Translations under genes and position numbers: made by a program
The notes under the pieces: generated by a model
What the model was told of the DNA's origin: nothing
What the model saw: the letters and a program-made list of their open reading frames with translations, nothing else
The model's database searches: none
Shown here: piece after piece, positions 43,694 through 52,298 of the stretch
Layout: every line of letters begins with the position of its first letter
Numbering within the stretch: position 1 is the stretch's first letter
Source: a virus
DNA: 64,000 nucleotides
IMG/VR virus record: IMGVR_UViG_3300010430_000003
Coordinates: 64,001-128,000 of that record
Direction: 5' to 3' (one strand)

Positions 43694-44389
43694 ATGAAGA
43701 AGAAGCCTATTTTAGAAGAGTCCGTAACTCGGCGCATGATGAAGATGGCAGGGATCAGTAAACTTTCTGATAACTTCTTGACCGAATCAGAAGACCTTGA
43801 AGAGACTGAAGAGTTGGAAGAGACTGATGACCTTGAAGAGTCTGATTCCTTAGAAGAGGAAGAGGAGTCTCTTGAAGAGATGGAGAAAGTCGATCATTCT
43901 CACCCCGACCACAAAATGTCAAATAGTGTTGGTAAAGGTCCCGGCCCCGGTGGTCACACCCTTAAGAATGCTCCTGCCTCAAAACGCAATCATCTTGAGG
44001 AAGGTATGCCGCCTATGGAAGAGCCTACCGATGACCTCGGTATGGAAGATCCTGCAGCGGGTATGGATATGGCACCCGAAGAGCCTATGCTTGATGATGA
44101 GCCTGCCACTGTCGAGGGTTTAATTGACGCGATTGTTTCTGCAATCGAAGTAGAAGCCCCCGGATATCTTGAAGTAGCCTCGGAAGAGCCTATGGATATG
44201 GAAGCTCCCATGGATGCTCCTGATGATATGCCAATGGATGACGAAATTCCTGATGATATGGCAGAGGCTGGTCCTCGCCTTAAGGGAGCAACGCGAGAAG
44301 TTCCAATGGAAGAGTCTTACGACGAGAAAATTAACGAGATGGCAGCCTATATTGCCAGAAGCGTTACAGAGCGACTCAAGTCTAAATAA
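43694..44389 (+). CDS. Acidic repeat protein, probably virion/scaffold-related
   Basis: 231 residues from ATG 43694, behind GGAG (43681-43684); an in-frame GTG at 43679 precedes this site and is rejected. The N-terminus KPILEESVTRRMMKMAGI resembles N-termini of acidic proteins in other large phages. Residues about 30-70 repeat [LE]-E-E-[ST/D], the centre has GKGPGPGG, and the C-terminal half has P-M-[DE] repeats, ending in a helix (NEMAAYIARSVTERLKSK). Such proteins may be scaffold or packaged decoys; no catalysis. A strong terminator follows. Confidence 0.5.
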   Translation: MKKKPILEESVTRRMMKMAGISKLSDNFLTESEDLEETEELEETDDLEESDSLEEEEESLEEMEKVDHSHPDHKMSNSVGKGPGPGGHTLKNAPASKRNHLEEGMPPMEEPTDDLGMEDPAAGMDMAPEEPMLDDEPATVEGLIDAIVSAIEVEAPGYLEVASEEPMDMEAPMDAPDDMPMDDEIPDDMAEAGPRLKGATREVPMEESYDEKINEMAAYIARSVTERLKSK

Positions 44390-44428
44390 TTAAACAGTCC
44401 TCTTTATAAACAAAGATTACCTAAGCAA

Positions 44429-44475
44429 ACCCACCCCGCCTCTCATATTGACGCGTTCTCAGGGTGGGTGTTTTT
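44429..44475 (+). terminator. Rho-independent terminator
   Basis: ACCCACCC (44429-44436) pairs with GGGTGGGT (44462-44469) across a 25-base loop, followed by GTTTTT (44470-44475). It separates the acidic protein gene from the MoxR gene. Confidence 0.8.
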
Positions 44476-44517
44476 GTTTCAAAAATCTGTACTAAAAATC
44501 AAAAAATATTTAACAGC

Positions 44518-44547
44518 TTGAAAGTCTCTCACTTTTAGCAATAATAT
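44518..44547 (+). promoter_or_regulatory. Sigma70-like promoter for the first MoxR-VWA operon
   Basis: TTGAAA (44518-44523), a spacer of 17 or 18 bases, ATAATA/TAATAT (44541-44547), located 30 bases before the MoxR start and just after the terminator at 44429-44475. Confidence 0.5.
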
Positions 44548-44576
44548 CGCTCGGCAAAAATCTAATAAGGAGCGAC

Positions 44577-46175
44577 ATGATTAGCAAAAAAGAGATGGAG
44601 TTTTGGATCGAAAACGATCTTAACGTTCTGTTTAAGGGTCGTCATGGTGTTGGCAAAACATCCATGATTATTGATGCTTTCGAGAAGGCAGGTCTTAAAT
44701 GGAAGTATTTTTCAGCATCTACCATGGACCCATGGGTTGATTTCATTGGAATCCCCAAAGAGAGAGTGGAAAGTGATGGCAGTTCTCATCTAGAACTTGT
44801 AAGACCAAAAGAGTTTTCAAATGACGATGTTGAGGCTCTGTTCTTTGACGAGTATAATCGCGCTCCAAAGAAAGTTCGCAACGCTGTTATGGAACTCATT
44901 CAATTTAAATCAATTAATGGGAAAAAGTTTAACAACCTCAAAATTGTGTGGGCTGCTGTTAATCCTGATGATGACGAAGATGAAGTTTATGATGTTGAAG
45001 TATTAGACCCCGCACAACTTGATAGATTTCAAGTCCATGTTGATATTCCATATAAACCGCAATATTCATACTTTGCAGATAAATACGGATCAGCAATCGC
45101 TAAGAAAGCCATCGAGTGGTGGAAATCCCAGTCTGCAGAGACTCAAAAGGATGTATCTCCCCGACGACTAGATTATCTTGTTGATATCTATGAGAAGGGT
45201 GGTAAGGTTGATTATGTCCTGCCAAAAAGCGCAAACAAAAAGTATTTCCATGAATTGATGGGGTCAGTTCAACTTGAGAAAGAGTATGAAAAGCTTAAGT
45301 CTTCCTCTGAAGAAGAAAAGAAAGCCCTGCTCTCCGAAGAGGGTTTTTATGCACGAATGCACCCATATTTGGAACAAGAGAATTATCTTGAAAAGTTTTT
45401 GAGATTCTATCCACAAGAGAAAATCGGCGTGTTGGCTTCTTCTGACAAGAACATTCTTTCTCTCTTGTTGGAACATGAAGCCACTGTTGATGCATATAAA
45501 GAAGTATTAAGCGGAATGGTTGAGGCTGATTTGAATCAAGATACTGCTAAGTTTATTACTACCGCAAGAGACAAAGGTCTCGAAGAGGCCAAAAAAGACT
45601 TAATGAGAGGTAGCTTCTTTAACTATGTTCTTACTAAAGAATGGTGGAAAAATAATAATCTCGTTAAGACTTGGGATGTTGAGAGCACAGAAGCGCATTT
45701 CAAGAAAAGAGAATCCGACGACTTTCAGCGTACAATGAATTGGGTAACCACCTATACTAGCGGATATATGCAACAATATACTGATGATAGGATTCTTATT
45801 AAGCGCTCTGAAAACACAAATGGGCGCAGGTCATGTCTCGAAAATGCTGCGATATATTTTTATCCCAATCAAACTCATGACAGTTTGAAAGCAACACTTA
45901 ACATGATTAGTAACTATCTCGTTGCTTCGCAAGCAAATACGATCAAAGAAGACATGAACTCATATACTTATAAACATACTCCGTTCATCTTCAACTATTG
46001 CATTGAAATTCTTGAGAAGGAAGATCCCACTTATTTTGATAATCTCCAAAATGCGAATCTTCCTTGGAACCATTCTCTCATGCCCTTTAAGGTTCTACTT
46101 GAAAGGTTAAATAAAAAGCAAAATATCTATAACGTTATGCGCAACTTTGGCTTTGGGTTAGTGAAAAAGACATGA
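44577..46175 (+). CDS. MoxR-type AAA+ ATPase, copy 1
   Basis: 532 residues with AAGGAG upstream. Walker A GRHGVGKT (21-28), Walker B ALFFDE (87-92), sensor-1 IVWAAVNPDD, and DPAQLDRFQVHVDIP, the arginine-finger region of MoxR ATPases. Residues about 190-532 form a long helical extension not found in ordinary MoxR proteins (about 330 residues). Such ATPases work with VWA partners to remodel or insert metal into protein complexes. The next gene, overlapping as ATGA, encodes the matching VWA protein. It is distantly paralogous to the 53992 gene. Confidence 0.85.
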   Translation: MISKKEMEFWIENDLNVLFKGRHGVGKTSMIIDAFEKAGLKWKYFSASTMDPWVDFIGIPKERVESDGSSHLELVRPKEFSNDDVEALFFDEYNRAPKKVRNAVMELIQFKSINGKKFNNLKIVWAAVNPDDDEDEVYDVEVLDPAQLDRFQVHVDIPYKPQYSYFADKYGSAIAKKAIEWWKSQSAETQKDVSPRRLDYLVDIYEKGGKVDYVLPKSANKKYFHELMGSVQLEKEYEKLKSSSEEEKKALLSEEGFYARMHPYLEQENYLEKFLRFYPQEKIGVLASSDKNILSLLLEHEATVDAYKEVLSGMVEADLNQDTAKFITTARDKGLEEAKKDLMRGSFFNYVLTKEWWKNNNLVKTWDVESTEAHFKKRESDDFQRTMNWVTTYTSGYMQQYTDDRILIKRSENTNGRRSCLENAAIYFYPNQTHDSLKATLNMISNYLVASQANTIKEDMNSYTYKHTPFIFNYCIEILEKEDPTYFDNLQNANLPWNHSLMPFKVLLERLNKKQNIYNVMRNFGFGLVKKT

Positions 46176-47467
46176 AAGAATATTGGGAAATAGCCTCTCT
46201 CTTGGAGAATCATAATGTTCTGTTTTCAGAATTTTGGGAAATGGGGGAACCTGTTTTTACAGATGAAATTGAAACAGCGGCAGTATGTTGGAATAAAGAA
46301 GGTCAAAGAATAAACTATCTTTTTAACGAGACGTTTTGGAACTCTTTGAATGCCTATCAAAAAAGCTTCGTTATCTCTCATGAAATTCTTCATGTGTTGT
46401 TCAAACACGGGAACCGTCTAAAGAGTATTATCGGAGACGCTCAAAGAATGCATATTGCAAATATTGCTGCTGATATCATTGTAAATGAATTTCTCTTTCA
46501 GAAGTTTAGATTCCAACCCCTTTTTATGGGAGACTTATATGATAAGTTAATAACTGAAAAGGGAGTCTTTGGGGAAAAAGGTGAATCTATCTTAACCTTT
46601 GAAAGATATTATGCTAAACTAATGAAAGAGGGTGATGAGTGCGAAGGAAAACAATCATTAGATGATCATGAAGTTAGTTTTGGAGATTCTGGTGAGGGAG
46701 ATGGCGGTTCTTCTTATGATGAAGGCAAAGAAGAAATCCCGGACATTGTCATTGAAGATATCATTGAACAAGCGATTGAGAAGTATGATGAGAAAACAGC
46801 TAAAGAAATGAAGAAGTTGTACACTTCTCAAGAATTTAGCGATGCTATGGGTCAAGTGGCTGGTTCAATGGCCGGTAATTGTGTCAAGACAATCCAGAAG
46901 TTTGCTAAGGTTCGTAAACAAAAGTGGATAACTTTAGTTAAGGATTGGACTCGTCGAAAAATTAAAGAGTCTGTTAATGAAACATGGATTTGGCCCAACC
47001 GTCGGTTAACTCTTTTTGAAGGTGGTGATTTCTTCTTACCCGCAGAATACATTGAAGAGAAAGAAGAGAAAGACAAAGTGAATGTGTGGTTGTTTATGGA
47101 TACAAGCGGCTCTTGTGTCTCTTTTGCTAAGAGATTCTTTAAGGCGGCAGAGTTTATCCCTGATGATTATTTCAATGTTAGATTGTTTTGTTTTGACACA
47201 AGAACATATGAAACAAACTTAGAATCAAGACAACTTTATGGATTTGGTGGCACAAGATTCAATATTATTGAGACCAGAATCCAACAAGAAATGAAGGTGT
47301 TGAAAACAAAGAAATATCCTGATTCTGTTTGGATATTGACAGACGGGTGGGGAAACGATGTCAAGCCTGAGAAACCTGAAAGGTGGAAATGGTTTATGAC
47401 TGATTATCATTCAACCAAGAATATACCCAAACAATCAGAGGTATATAAACTGTCTGATTACGAGTAA
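46172..47467 (+). CDS. DUF2201-type protein: metallopeptidase-like N-domain plus VWA domain, copy 1
   Basis: 431 residues. FVISHEILHVLFKHG (residues 67-80) has a HExxH zincin-like motif, followed by a helix with IAADIIVNEF; about 150-210 is acidic and disordered; the C-terminus is a von Willebrand A domain with MIDAS FMDTSGSCVS (about 309-318) and WILTDGWGN. DUF2201 proteins pair with MoxR ATPases. It sits in an ATGA overlap with the MoxR gene and ends 5 bases before the hairpin that covers the endolysin start. Confidence 0.82.
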   Translation: MKEYWEIASLLENHNVLFSEFWEMGEPVFTDEIETAAVCWNKEGQRINYLFNETFWNSLNAYQKSFVISHEILHVLFKHGNRLKSIIGDAQRMHIANIAADIIVNEFLFQKFRFQPLFMGDLYDKLITEKGVFGEKGESILTFERYYAKLMKEGDECEGKQSLDDHEVSFGDSGEGDGGSSYDEGKEEIPDIVIEDIIEQAIEKYDEKTAKEMKKLYTSQEFSDAMGQVAGSMAGNCVKTIQKFAKVRKQKWITLVKDWTRRKIKESVNETWIWPNRRLTLFEGGDFFLPAEYIEEKEEKDKVNVWLFMDTSGSCVSFAKRFFKAAEFIPDDYFNVRLFCFDTRTYETNLESRQLYGFGGTRFNIIETRIQQEMKVLKTKKYPDSVWILTDGWGNDVKPEKPERWKWFMTDYHSTKNIPKQSEVYKLSDYE

Positions 47468-47472
47468 AAAAC

Positions 47473-47512
47473 CGACCCTTCGTGCTATTTAATGTGATAA
47501 CACGGAGGGTCG
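47473..47512 (+). promoter_or_regulatory. Hairpin burying the endolysin ribosome binding site
   Basis: CGACCCTTCGTG (47473-47484) pairs with CACGGAGGGTCG (47501-47512), 12 pairs with one GU, around a 16-base loop. GGAGGG in the right arm is the ribosome binding site for ATG 47515. In long transcripts the site would be hidden. The loop holds TATTTAAT (47486-47493), the same octamer as before the sheath gene, so a transcript starting near here would lack the left arm and be translatable. T4 gene e is controlled this way. On the other strand the hairpin is followed by a T run, but no gene on that strand needs a terminator. Confidence 0.65.
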
Positions 47513-47514
47513 TT

Positions 47515-48159
47515 ATGTTTAGATTATTTGATTTTATTTTACAATTTATCAAGCCCTTAAGGGTTGGATTAGAAGCAGCAGAAATTTCTGTTCCTGAAAA
47601 ACTTGCAAGAATCGCCGAAAAAGAATGGGAAAGAAACATTGAGGAAAAAACACATCAGATCAACCTTGAAATTACAGCCATGTTTGACAATAATGGATGG
47701 GGAAGCTGGCTGCGCTCTGTTGATGGTGGAGGTTGCCCTAACGGGTATCTAAGACCCCCAGACCCCGATTGGTGCGGACAAGCAGTTGCCCATTATGTTT
47801 TAAAGATGAGTCCTTCCCCAAATAAGAAAATGGCAAGAAAAGTGTTGGTCTCAACCTATAGACTCAATCAAAAGGATAAATGGTTACAGTGTGATGTTAG
47901 TTTTCCTTTGGTTGAAGATAGTGGTGATATACAAAGAGGCGACATCGTTGTAGTTCGTTGGGAAAATGGTAAAGAGTATGGAGATCACATTACTTTAGCT
48001 GTATCCGATCTAAAAGAAGATGGTACTTTTGACACAATTGAAGGAAATGCGAAAGGGGAGTTGCCAAATGGAAGTGGTAGAGGACTTGTTAAGCAGAATA
48101 GAAAAAAAGACCAAGTCGCAAGAGTGTATAGACTTACAAAAGAACACTTTAATCAATAA
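47515..48159 (+). CDS. CHAP-like cysteine amidase, probable endolysin
   Basis: 214 residues from ATG 47515 (upstream in-frame GTGs lie within the hairpin). The N-terminus MFRLFDFILQFIKPLRVGL is amphipathic. DWCGQAVAHYVLK places the catalytic Cys, GDIVVVRW and HITLAVSDL the catalytic His, and FDTIEGNA the third polar residue, the order of CHAP/NlpC-type peptidoglycan amidases. Position after a RBS-sequestering hairpin fits a lysis enzyme that must be held back until late. Membrane export would need a holin; a candidate lies at 52007. Confidence 0.65.
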   Translation: MFRLFDFILQFIKPLRVGLEAAEISVPEKLARIAEKEWERNIEEKTHQINLEITAMFDNNGWGSWLRSVDGGGCPNGYLRPPDPDWCGQAVAHYVLKMSPSPNKKMARKVLVSTYRLNQKDKWLQCDVSFPLVEDSGDIQRGDIVVVRWENGKEYGDHITLAVSDLKEDGTFDTIEGNAKGELPNGSGRGLVKQNRKKDQVARVYRLTKEHFNQ

Positions 48160-48160
48160 G

Positions 48161-48322
48161 ATGGTTGTTGCCTATTTCTTAAATATGTATTCTCATTATA
48201 CAACAATGTATATTAGAGCTAACATTAGAAGAAATAATCCAAGATTTTCTAGAAGAACTAGAGCAATATTCTCGTATGAACACCATGACTTAATGATTAG
48301 CGACATGGATAGACATTTTTAA
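48161..48322 (+). CDS. Micro-protein (53 aa)
   Basis: 53 residues from ATG 48161, beginning one base after the endolysin stop. MVVAYFLNMYSHYTTMYIRA is hydrophobic-aromatic like other family members; the rest is Arg rich (NIRRNNPRFSRRTRAIF) and ends in acidic and His residues. No strong ribosome binding site is seen. It may be a membrane-attached or nucleic-acid-binding peptide, unknown. Confidence 0.4.
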   Translation: MVVAYFLNMYSHYTTMYIRANIRRNNPRFSRRTRAIFSYEHHDLMISDMDRHF

Positions 48323-48334
48323 GAGGTTTATAAT

Positions 48335-49936
48335 TTGAATTGGAATGACAAAAAAATTGAGAAAGCAATAAATGTATTGCATGAAAGCGTTACTGTGGCA
48401 CAAGCCTGTAACGAAATCTCAGATTTGTTAGGCGATGATGTTACTCCTGACTCGCTAAGAAAAGCATTTCAAAGAAATGGTTATAATAGCCCTTCTAATT
48501 ATCTCACAGCAATTTCACCTGAAGAGTTATACGAAGAGTTATTCGATGAAGAATTAGAAGAAGAGGTTGATGAAGAGTTATATGATGAATACGAAGCAGA
48601 TGGAGATTATCACTATAATGAAATGACTGATCTTTATCTTGTGTATGTTCCTCACAAAAGAAAACCAATGCAAATTCCCGGTAAATTAATGAGGGAGTGG
48701 AATGAGGCATATTCAAATATGTCAGTTGGTGGTGCTGAAACCATCAACCAAATTTGTAAGACATGGAACATTTCTAGGAAAGACTTCGTCTCTATTAAGA
48801 AGGCTATGAGATGGACTCATGATCAAGACCCCTTTACTGATGAGGAGCACTTAACGAGTGATCCTGCTGATCTCGCTGAGAATCTTGTTCAAAAGAAGCG
48901 CCTTGCTTTTGAAAAACATTTCAGAAAAAAGGAATGGAAGGAGATTGAGAAAGACGCCATTAATTGGAGAGAGCTTTCTTACCATCTAGGAGCAACACCA
49001 AATCTTAAAGCAGTTAAGGAGACCATCGATGATATTAAAAATATTGAACGGTATTGTCAAAATATATCGATTGATAAGAAAGTTTCTAAAAAGGAAATAA
49101 AGGCTAAAAAGGGTAGCACCCTAATCATTCCAATTTCTGACCTTCATGTTGGCAAGAAGTTTACTACAAAGAGTGTGAAACATAAAAACTTTAATCTGTC
49201 TGAATTGAAGAAGAGACTGGCTAGGGCAATGGGATACATTACCATGGCTAAACCACAATTTGAAGACAGAGTGTCTCATATTGTCTATTCATCCCTTGGT
49301 GATAACTTTGAAGCTATCTTTGGGAATATGCGACCCGGCCAACACTTAACAATGGATCTGTTTGGCGCTGACCAATATAAAGAAGTGGTTGAATTTCATG
49401 TTGAGCTTATCTCTTTCATTAGAGAGGAGTTTCCAGATGTAACTATCACAGCAGTATTTCAAGGTGGTAATCATGATAGGATTTTTGGAGCTAAGCAGTG
49501 GGATTCAGAAGAAGTTCTAAACTATATAATGACAGATAGAATTGCTGCTGAATTTAAGGATGTGCCTGCAAAAGATCTTGAGGTTTTAGTTGGTGAGCCT
49601 GTGTCTTCTATTACTATGCCAAATGGTGTAAATTTAATTACACAACACGGTCACCTTAAGGGTTTGAAGAATCACAAGGATATCGCAAACTTCATTAATA
49701 TGCACGGAGACAAAAAAGCCCCTCGGTATTTGATTTCGCAAGGTCACTTTCATCATTGGGAAACAATCTCTGGCTTTAACTATAAGTTCTATATGAACTC
49801 ATCGTTCTGCGGAAACGATTCATATAATCTAGAGAAGATTGGGGTAGGTTCTCCCGCCGAATTCATGATGGTTGAATCTGCCGTTAATAACGACATATTC
49901 TATGGACCATATAATCTTGAAGAAGATGTTTTTTGA
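48335..49936 (+). CDS. Calcineurin-like metallophosphoesterase with N-terminal helical extension
   Basis: 533 residues from TTG 48335 behind AAGAGG. The N-terminal about 250 residues are helical, with an HTH-like start (VAQACNEISDLLG..TPDSLRKAFQRNG) and an acidic stretch (EELFDEELEEEVDEE). The C-terminal domain has the five phosphoesterase motifs in order: PISDLHVGK, SSLGDNFEAI, GGNHDRIFG, a long linker, and SQGHFHHWET. Similar HTH-phosphoesterase proteins of phages may repair or trim DNA ends or act as SbcD-like nucleases; no SbcC partner is seen in the window. Confidence 0.8.
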   Translation: MNWNDKKIEKAINVLHESVTVAQACNEISDLLGDDVTPDSLRKAFQRNGYNSPSNYLTAISPEELYEELFDEELEEEVDEELYDEYEADGDYHYNEMTDLYLVYVPHKRKPMQIPGKLMREWNEAYSNMSVGGAETINQICKTWNISRKDFVSIKKAMRWTHDQDPFTDEEHLTSDPADLAENLVQKKRLAFEKHFRKKEWKEIEKDAINWRELSYHLGATPNLKAVKETIDDIKNIERYCQNISIDKKVSKKEIKAKKGSTLIIPISDLHVGKKFTTKSVKHKNFNLSELKKRLARAMGYITMAKPQFEDRVSHIVYSSLGDNFEAIFGNMRPGQHLTMDLFGADQYKEVVEFHVELISFIREEFPDVTITAVFQGGNHDRIFGAKQWDSEEVLNYIMTDRIAAEFKDVPAKDLEVLVGEPVSSITMPNGVNLITQHGHLKGLKNHKDIANFINMHGDKKAPRYLISQGHFHHWETISGFNYKFYMNSSFCGNDSYNLEKIGVGSPAEFMMVESAVNNDIFYGPYNLEEDVF

Positions 49937-50127
49937 TGAATAAGATTATTAGTTATATGCTTTTGAGTGAAATTTATTCAAGTCAAGTTATACAACATTA
50001 TATAATGAGATTTAGAGCTACATTATCAAACGCTAAATGTAGAGAGCATCTTGGATTTTGGTGGGGACCACACAGATACACTAGAAACTATACCTATGTT
50101 GTGAGAATGAATAAAGAAAATCTATGA
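49936..50127 (+). CDS. Micro-protein family member
   Basis: 63 residues from ATG 49936 (TGATG junction; TTG 49933 is possible too). MNKIISYMLLSEIYSSQVI is a hydrophobic start like the other members; then a basic, His- and Trp-containing region (GFWWGPHRYTRNYTYVVR). The stop overlaps the next gene's ATG as ATGA. Unknown function. Confidence 0.45.
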   Translation: MNKIISYMLLSEIYSSQVIQHYIMRFRATLSNAKCREHLGFWWGPHRYTRNYTYVVRMNKENL

Positions 50128-50375
50128 ATTTAAACATAATGATAGCAAGAGGTATCATTCATGATAAAACCAAGAACTTGTTGGGCTCCGATCCGTTAAG
50201 CTTTGAACTGAGAACATCGCTGCACACCGCAAGGAGAATAAGAAGTATCAAGGATGGTTGGGAGGTTAGCAACCCTTTTCCTTTATTGATCGCCTTGGAA
50301 GAAATAGATGAAACTGGACTCTTGAAAGTAAGCATAACAACTTTTATTGATAGAAGGCTATATGAAGAAATATAA
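50124..50375 (+). CDS. Micro-protein family member before groEL
   Basis: 83 residues, ATGA start. MNLNIMIARGIIHDKTKNLL carries the M-N-L-N-[IL]-x-I motif. The second half (PFPLLIALEEIDETGLLKVSI) is acidic and hydrophobic. It ends 14 bases into groEL, so the two are co-translated. Unknown function. Confidence 0.5.
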   Translation: MNLNIMIARGIIHDKTKNLLGSDPLSFELRTSLHTARRIRSIKDGWEVSNPFPLLIALEEIDETGLLKVSITTFIDRRLYEEI

Positions 50376-51969
50376 AACAGGAAATGAATTACTATTATCT
50401 CTCTTGGAAGGTTCGAGGAAGCTTGAGGAGAATGTCGCTTGCACTCTTGGACCGAGAGGCAACAATGTCATTTTAAGACCCTTGGGTAGTAATCCAATTA
50501 TCACTAAGGATGGTGTTACTGTTGCTAAGTTCACTGATCTTGAGGATGAGATTGAAGACTTGGCTTGTCAAATTCTTAAACAAGCTTCAATTGAAACAGT
50601 TAAAGAAGCTGGAGACGGAACAACAACCTCCACAGTTTTGGCGAATGCTATATTTACAGAGTCCTCTAAGTATATTCTTAGCGGGGTTACTCCTATCTCT
50701 CTTAAGCGAGGGATGGATAAAGCGGTCCGGAGAATCAATTGCGAGATTGAAAAGAGAGCAACTCCGATATCAACAAAAGAAGATATAAAGAGTATTGCAA
50801 CAATATCATCTAATAACGATGCAGATATTGGTGATTTAATTGCTAATGCTGTGGATGGTATTGGCCGTGATGGTTCTATTGTGGTGGAAGATGGAAAGAG
50901 CACCCAAACAGTTCTTGAGTTTGTTGAAGGTTTAAGGCTACAGGGTGGTTTTCAATCACATCATTTTGCCAATGATAATATTAGAAATGTTGTATCATAC
51001 AAGGATCCTTATTTTCTGATTACAGACCATGTAATTGATGATTTGGAAGAACAACTGCTTCCCGTACTTCAACTTGTACTAAGAGATAAAAAGCCTCTAA
51101 TCATTATTGCTGATGGTTATGGCGAAGAAGTAAGTGCTGCTTGTATCTACAACGCTCTTCAGTCTAGAAAGAATTTGAATAACGCTGTAAAAGTAGCTTG
51201 CTTAAAGGCTCCATCTTTTGGAGAAGAGAGAACTAAGGTTCTTGAGGATGTTGCTATTTCTGTGGGAGCTAAGTTCTTCAGTATGTTTGCTGGTGATAAT
51301 ATTGCTGATGCTAAATTAATTGATTTGGGGGGTGCTGAAAAGCTTGAGGCTAATGGTTACTTCACAACTATTATTGGCGGTATGGGTGAACCAGAAAGGA
51401 TTGAAGAAAGGATTGATGCTCTAAAGGAAGAAATTGATAACGCCCCCGTTAACGAAGGGGCTAGAATTCAAGAAAGAATTACACGGCTTGGCTCTGTTGT
51501 TGCTATCATTAAGGTTGGTGGTCACACTGATGTAGAAGTCGGTGAGATTAAAGATAGAGTTAATGACGCGCTTGAAGCCGTCAATTCAGCTAGGATTGAA
51601 GGGGTGGTAGCAGGAGGAGGTAGCACTCTTCTTAATATTGCTCTTAGGCTCGAAGAAGAAAGATATGAAGAGTCTGATCTCTTTAATGAAGAAGAAAAGA
51701 TAGGGGTGAGAATTTTATTAGAGAGCATTAAGTCTCCGTTTAAAAGAATCGCTCTTAACTCTGGTTTTTCATGGGAGGTTCTAGTAAATAAAGTCAAAGA
51801 GCAAGAAGGAGAAATGGGTGTAGATTTCGTCACAGGAGAGCTTAAAGACTTAAAGGAAGAGGGAATTATTGACCCCGCTAAAGTCACTAGAGTTGCTCTG
51901 CAAAACGCGATATCAGCAGCCTCAACACTTATTACAACAAATAATGCTATTGTCGAAATTCCTCACTAA
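50362..51969 (+). CDS. groEL: Chaperonin GroEL (Hsp60)
   Basis: 535 residues from ATG 50362, behind AGAAGG. The equatorial domain has ACTLGPRGNNVIL, ITKDGVTVAK and EAGDGTTTSTVLA, the ATP site with catalytic aspartate; the apical region contains a GroEL-like SFVEGLRLQGG; near the end HTDVEVGEIKDRVNDAL and GVVAGGGSTLL are the second conserved core. The C-terminal GGM tail is missing. Phage chaperonins (for example in Pseudomonas phage EL) may fold particular virion or replication proteins. No clear GroES neighbours it, but a candidate is at 34493. Confidence 0.95.
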   Translation: MKKYKTGNELLLSLLEGSRKLEENVACTLGPRGNNVILRPLGSNPIITKDGVTVAKFTDLEDEIEDLACQILKQASIETVKEAGDGTTTSTVLANAIFTESSKYILSGVTPISLKRGMDKAVRRINCEIEKRATPISTKEDIKSIATISSNNDADIGDLIANAVDGIGRDGSIVVEDGKSTQTVLEFVEGLRLQGGFQSHHFANDNIRNVVSYKDPYFLITDHVIDDLEEQLLPVLQLVLRDKKPLIIIADGYGEEVSAACIYNALQSRKNLNNAVKVACLKAPSFGEERTKVLEDVAISVGAKFFSMFAGDNIADAKLIDLGGAEKLEANGYFTTIIGGMGEPERIEERIDALKEEIDNAPVNEGARIQERITRLGSVVAIIKVGGHTDVEVGEIKDRVNDALEAVNSARIEGVVAGGGSTLLNIALRLEEERYEESDLFNEEEKIGVRILLESIKSPFKRIALNSGFSWEVLVNKVKEQEGEMGVDFVTGELKDLKEEGIIDPAKVTRVALQNAISAASTLITTNNAIVEIPH

Positions 51970-52006
51970 TTAATGATGTAACCCTATTAATAATGAGGAC
52001 CACTTC

Positions 52007-52267
52007 ATGGACGTGCAACAAGAGACTTACGAACTTGTCAAAAAATTGAATGATAAGGTCGATGGATTGGTCGAACGTGTGGTTAGAGTTGAGATTATTT
52101 TGGAAGGAAAAGAGAAAGCAGAGGAAGCTTTGAATAGCAGAATTGTCTCTCTTGAAACAAAAGTCACGCAACTTGAATACTTTAAATGGAAAATGTTTGG
52201 AGCCTTATCAGTTGTTACAATCATAGCCTCTGCCGCAATGAGTAAACTAATAAATTTATTAAATTAA
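52007..52267 (+). CDS. XhlA-like membrane protein, holin/lysis candidate
   Basis: 86 residues. Residues 1-55 are a continuous coiled coil (LNDKVDGLVERVVRVEIIL...LNSRIVSLETKVTQLE), and the last 22 form a transmembrane helix (MFGALSVVTIIASAAMSKLI). This is the layout of XhlA-type haemolysin/holin partners. It stands after groEL with its own ribosome binding site and before a terminator, away from the endolysin by 4 kb. A holin or lysis regulator role is plausible; other single-helix phage membrane proteins look similar. Confidence 0.55.
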   Translation: MDVQQETYELVKKLNDKVDGLVERVVRVEIILEGKEKAEEALNSRIVSLETKVTQLEYFKWKMFGALSVVTIIASAAMSKLINLLN

Positions 52268-52298
52268 TTATCCTTGAAAATAGAGAAAAAAACAATAT

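Noticed and set aside
47470-47514. Reading the endolysin hairpin as a minus-strand terminator
   Set aside because: On the minus strand the stem is followed by a T run, but no credible minus-strand gene exists nearby; the + strand role in covering the ribosome binding site explains it better.
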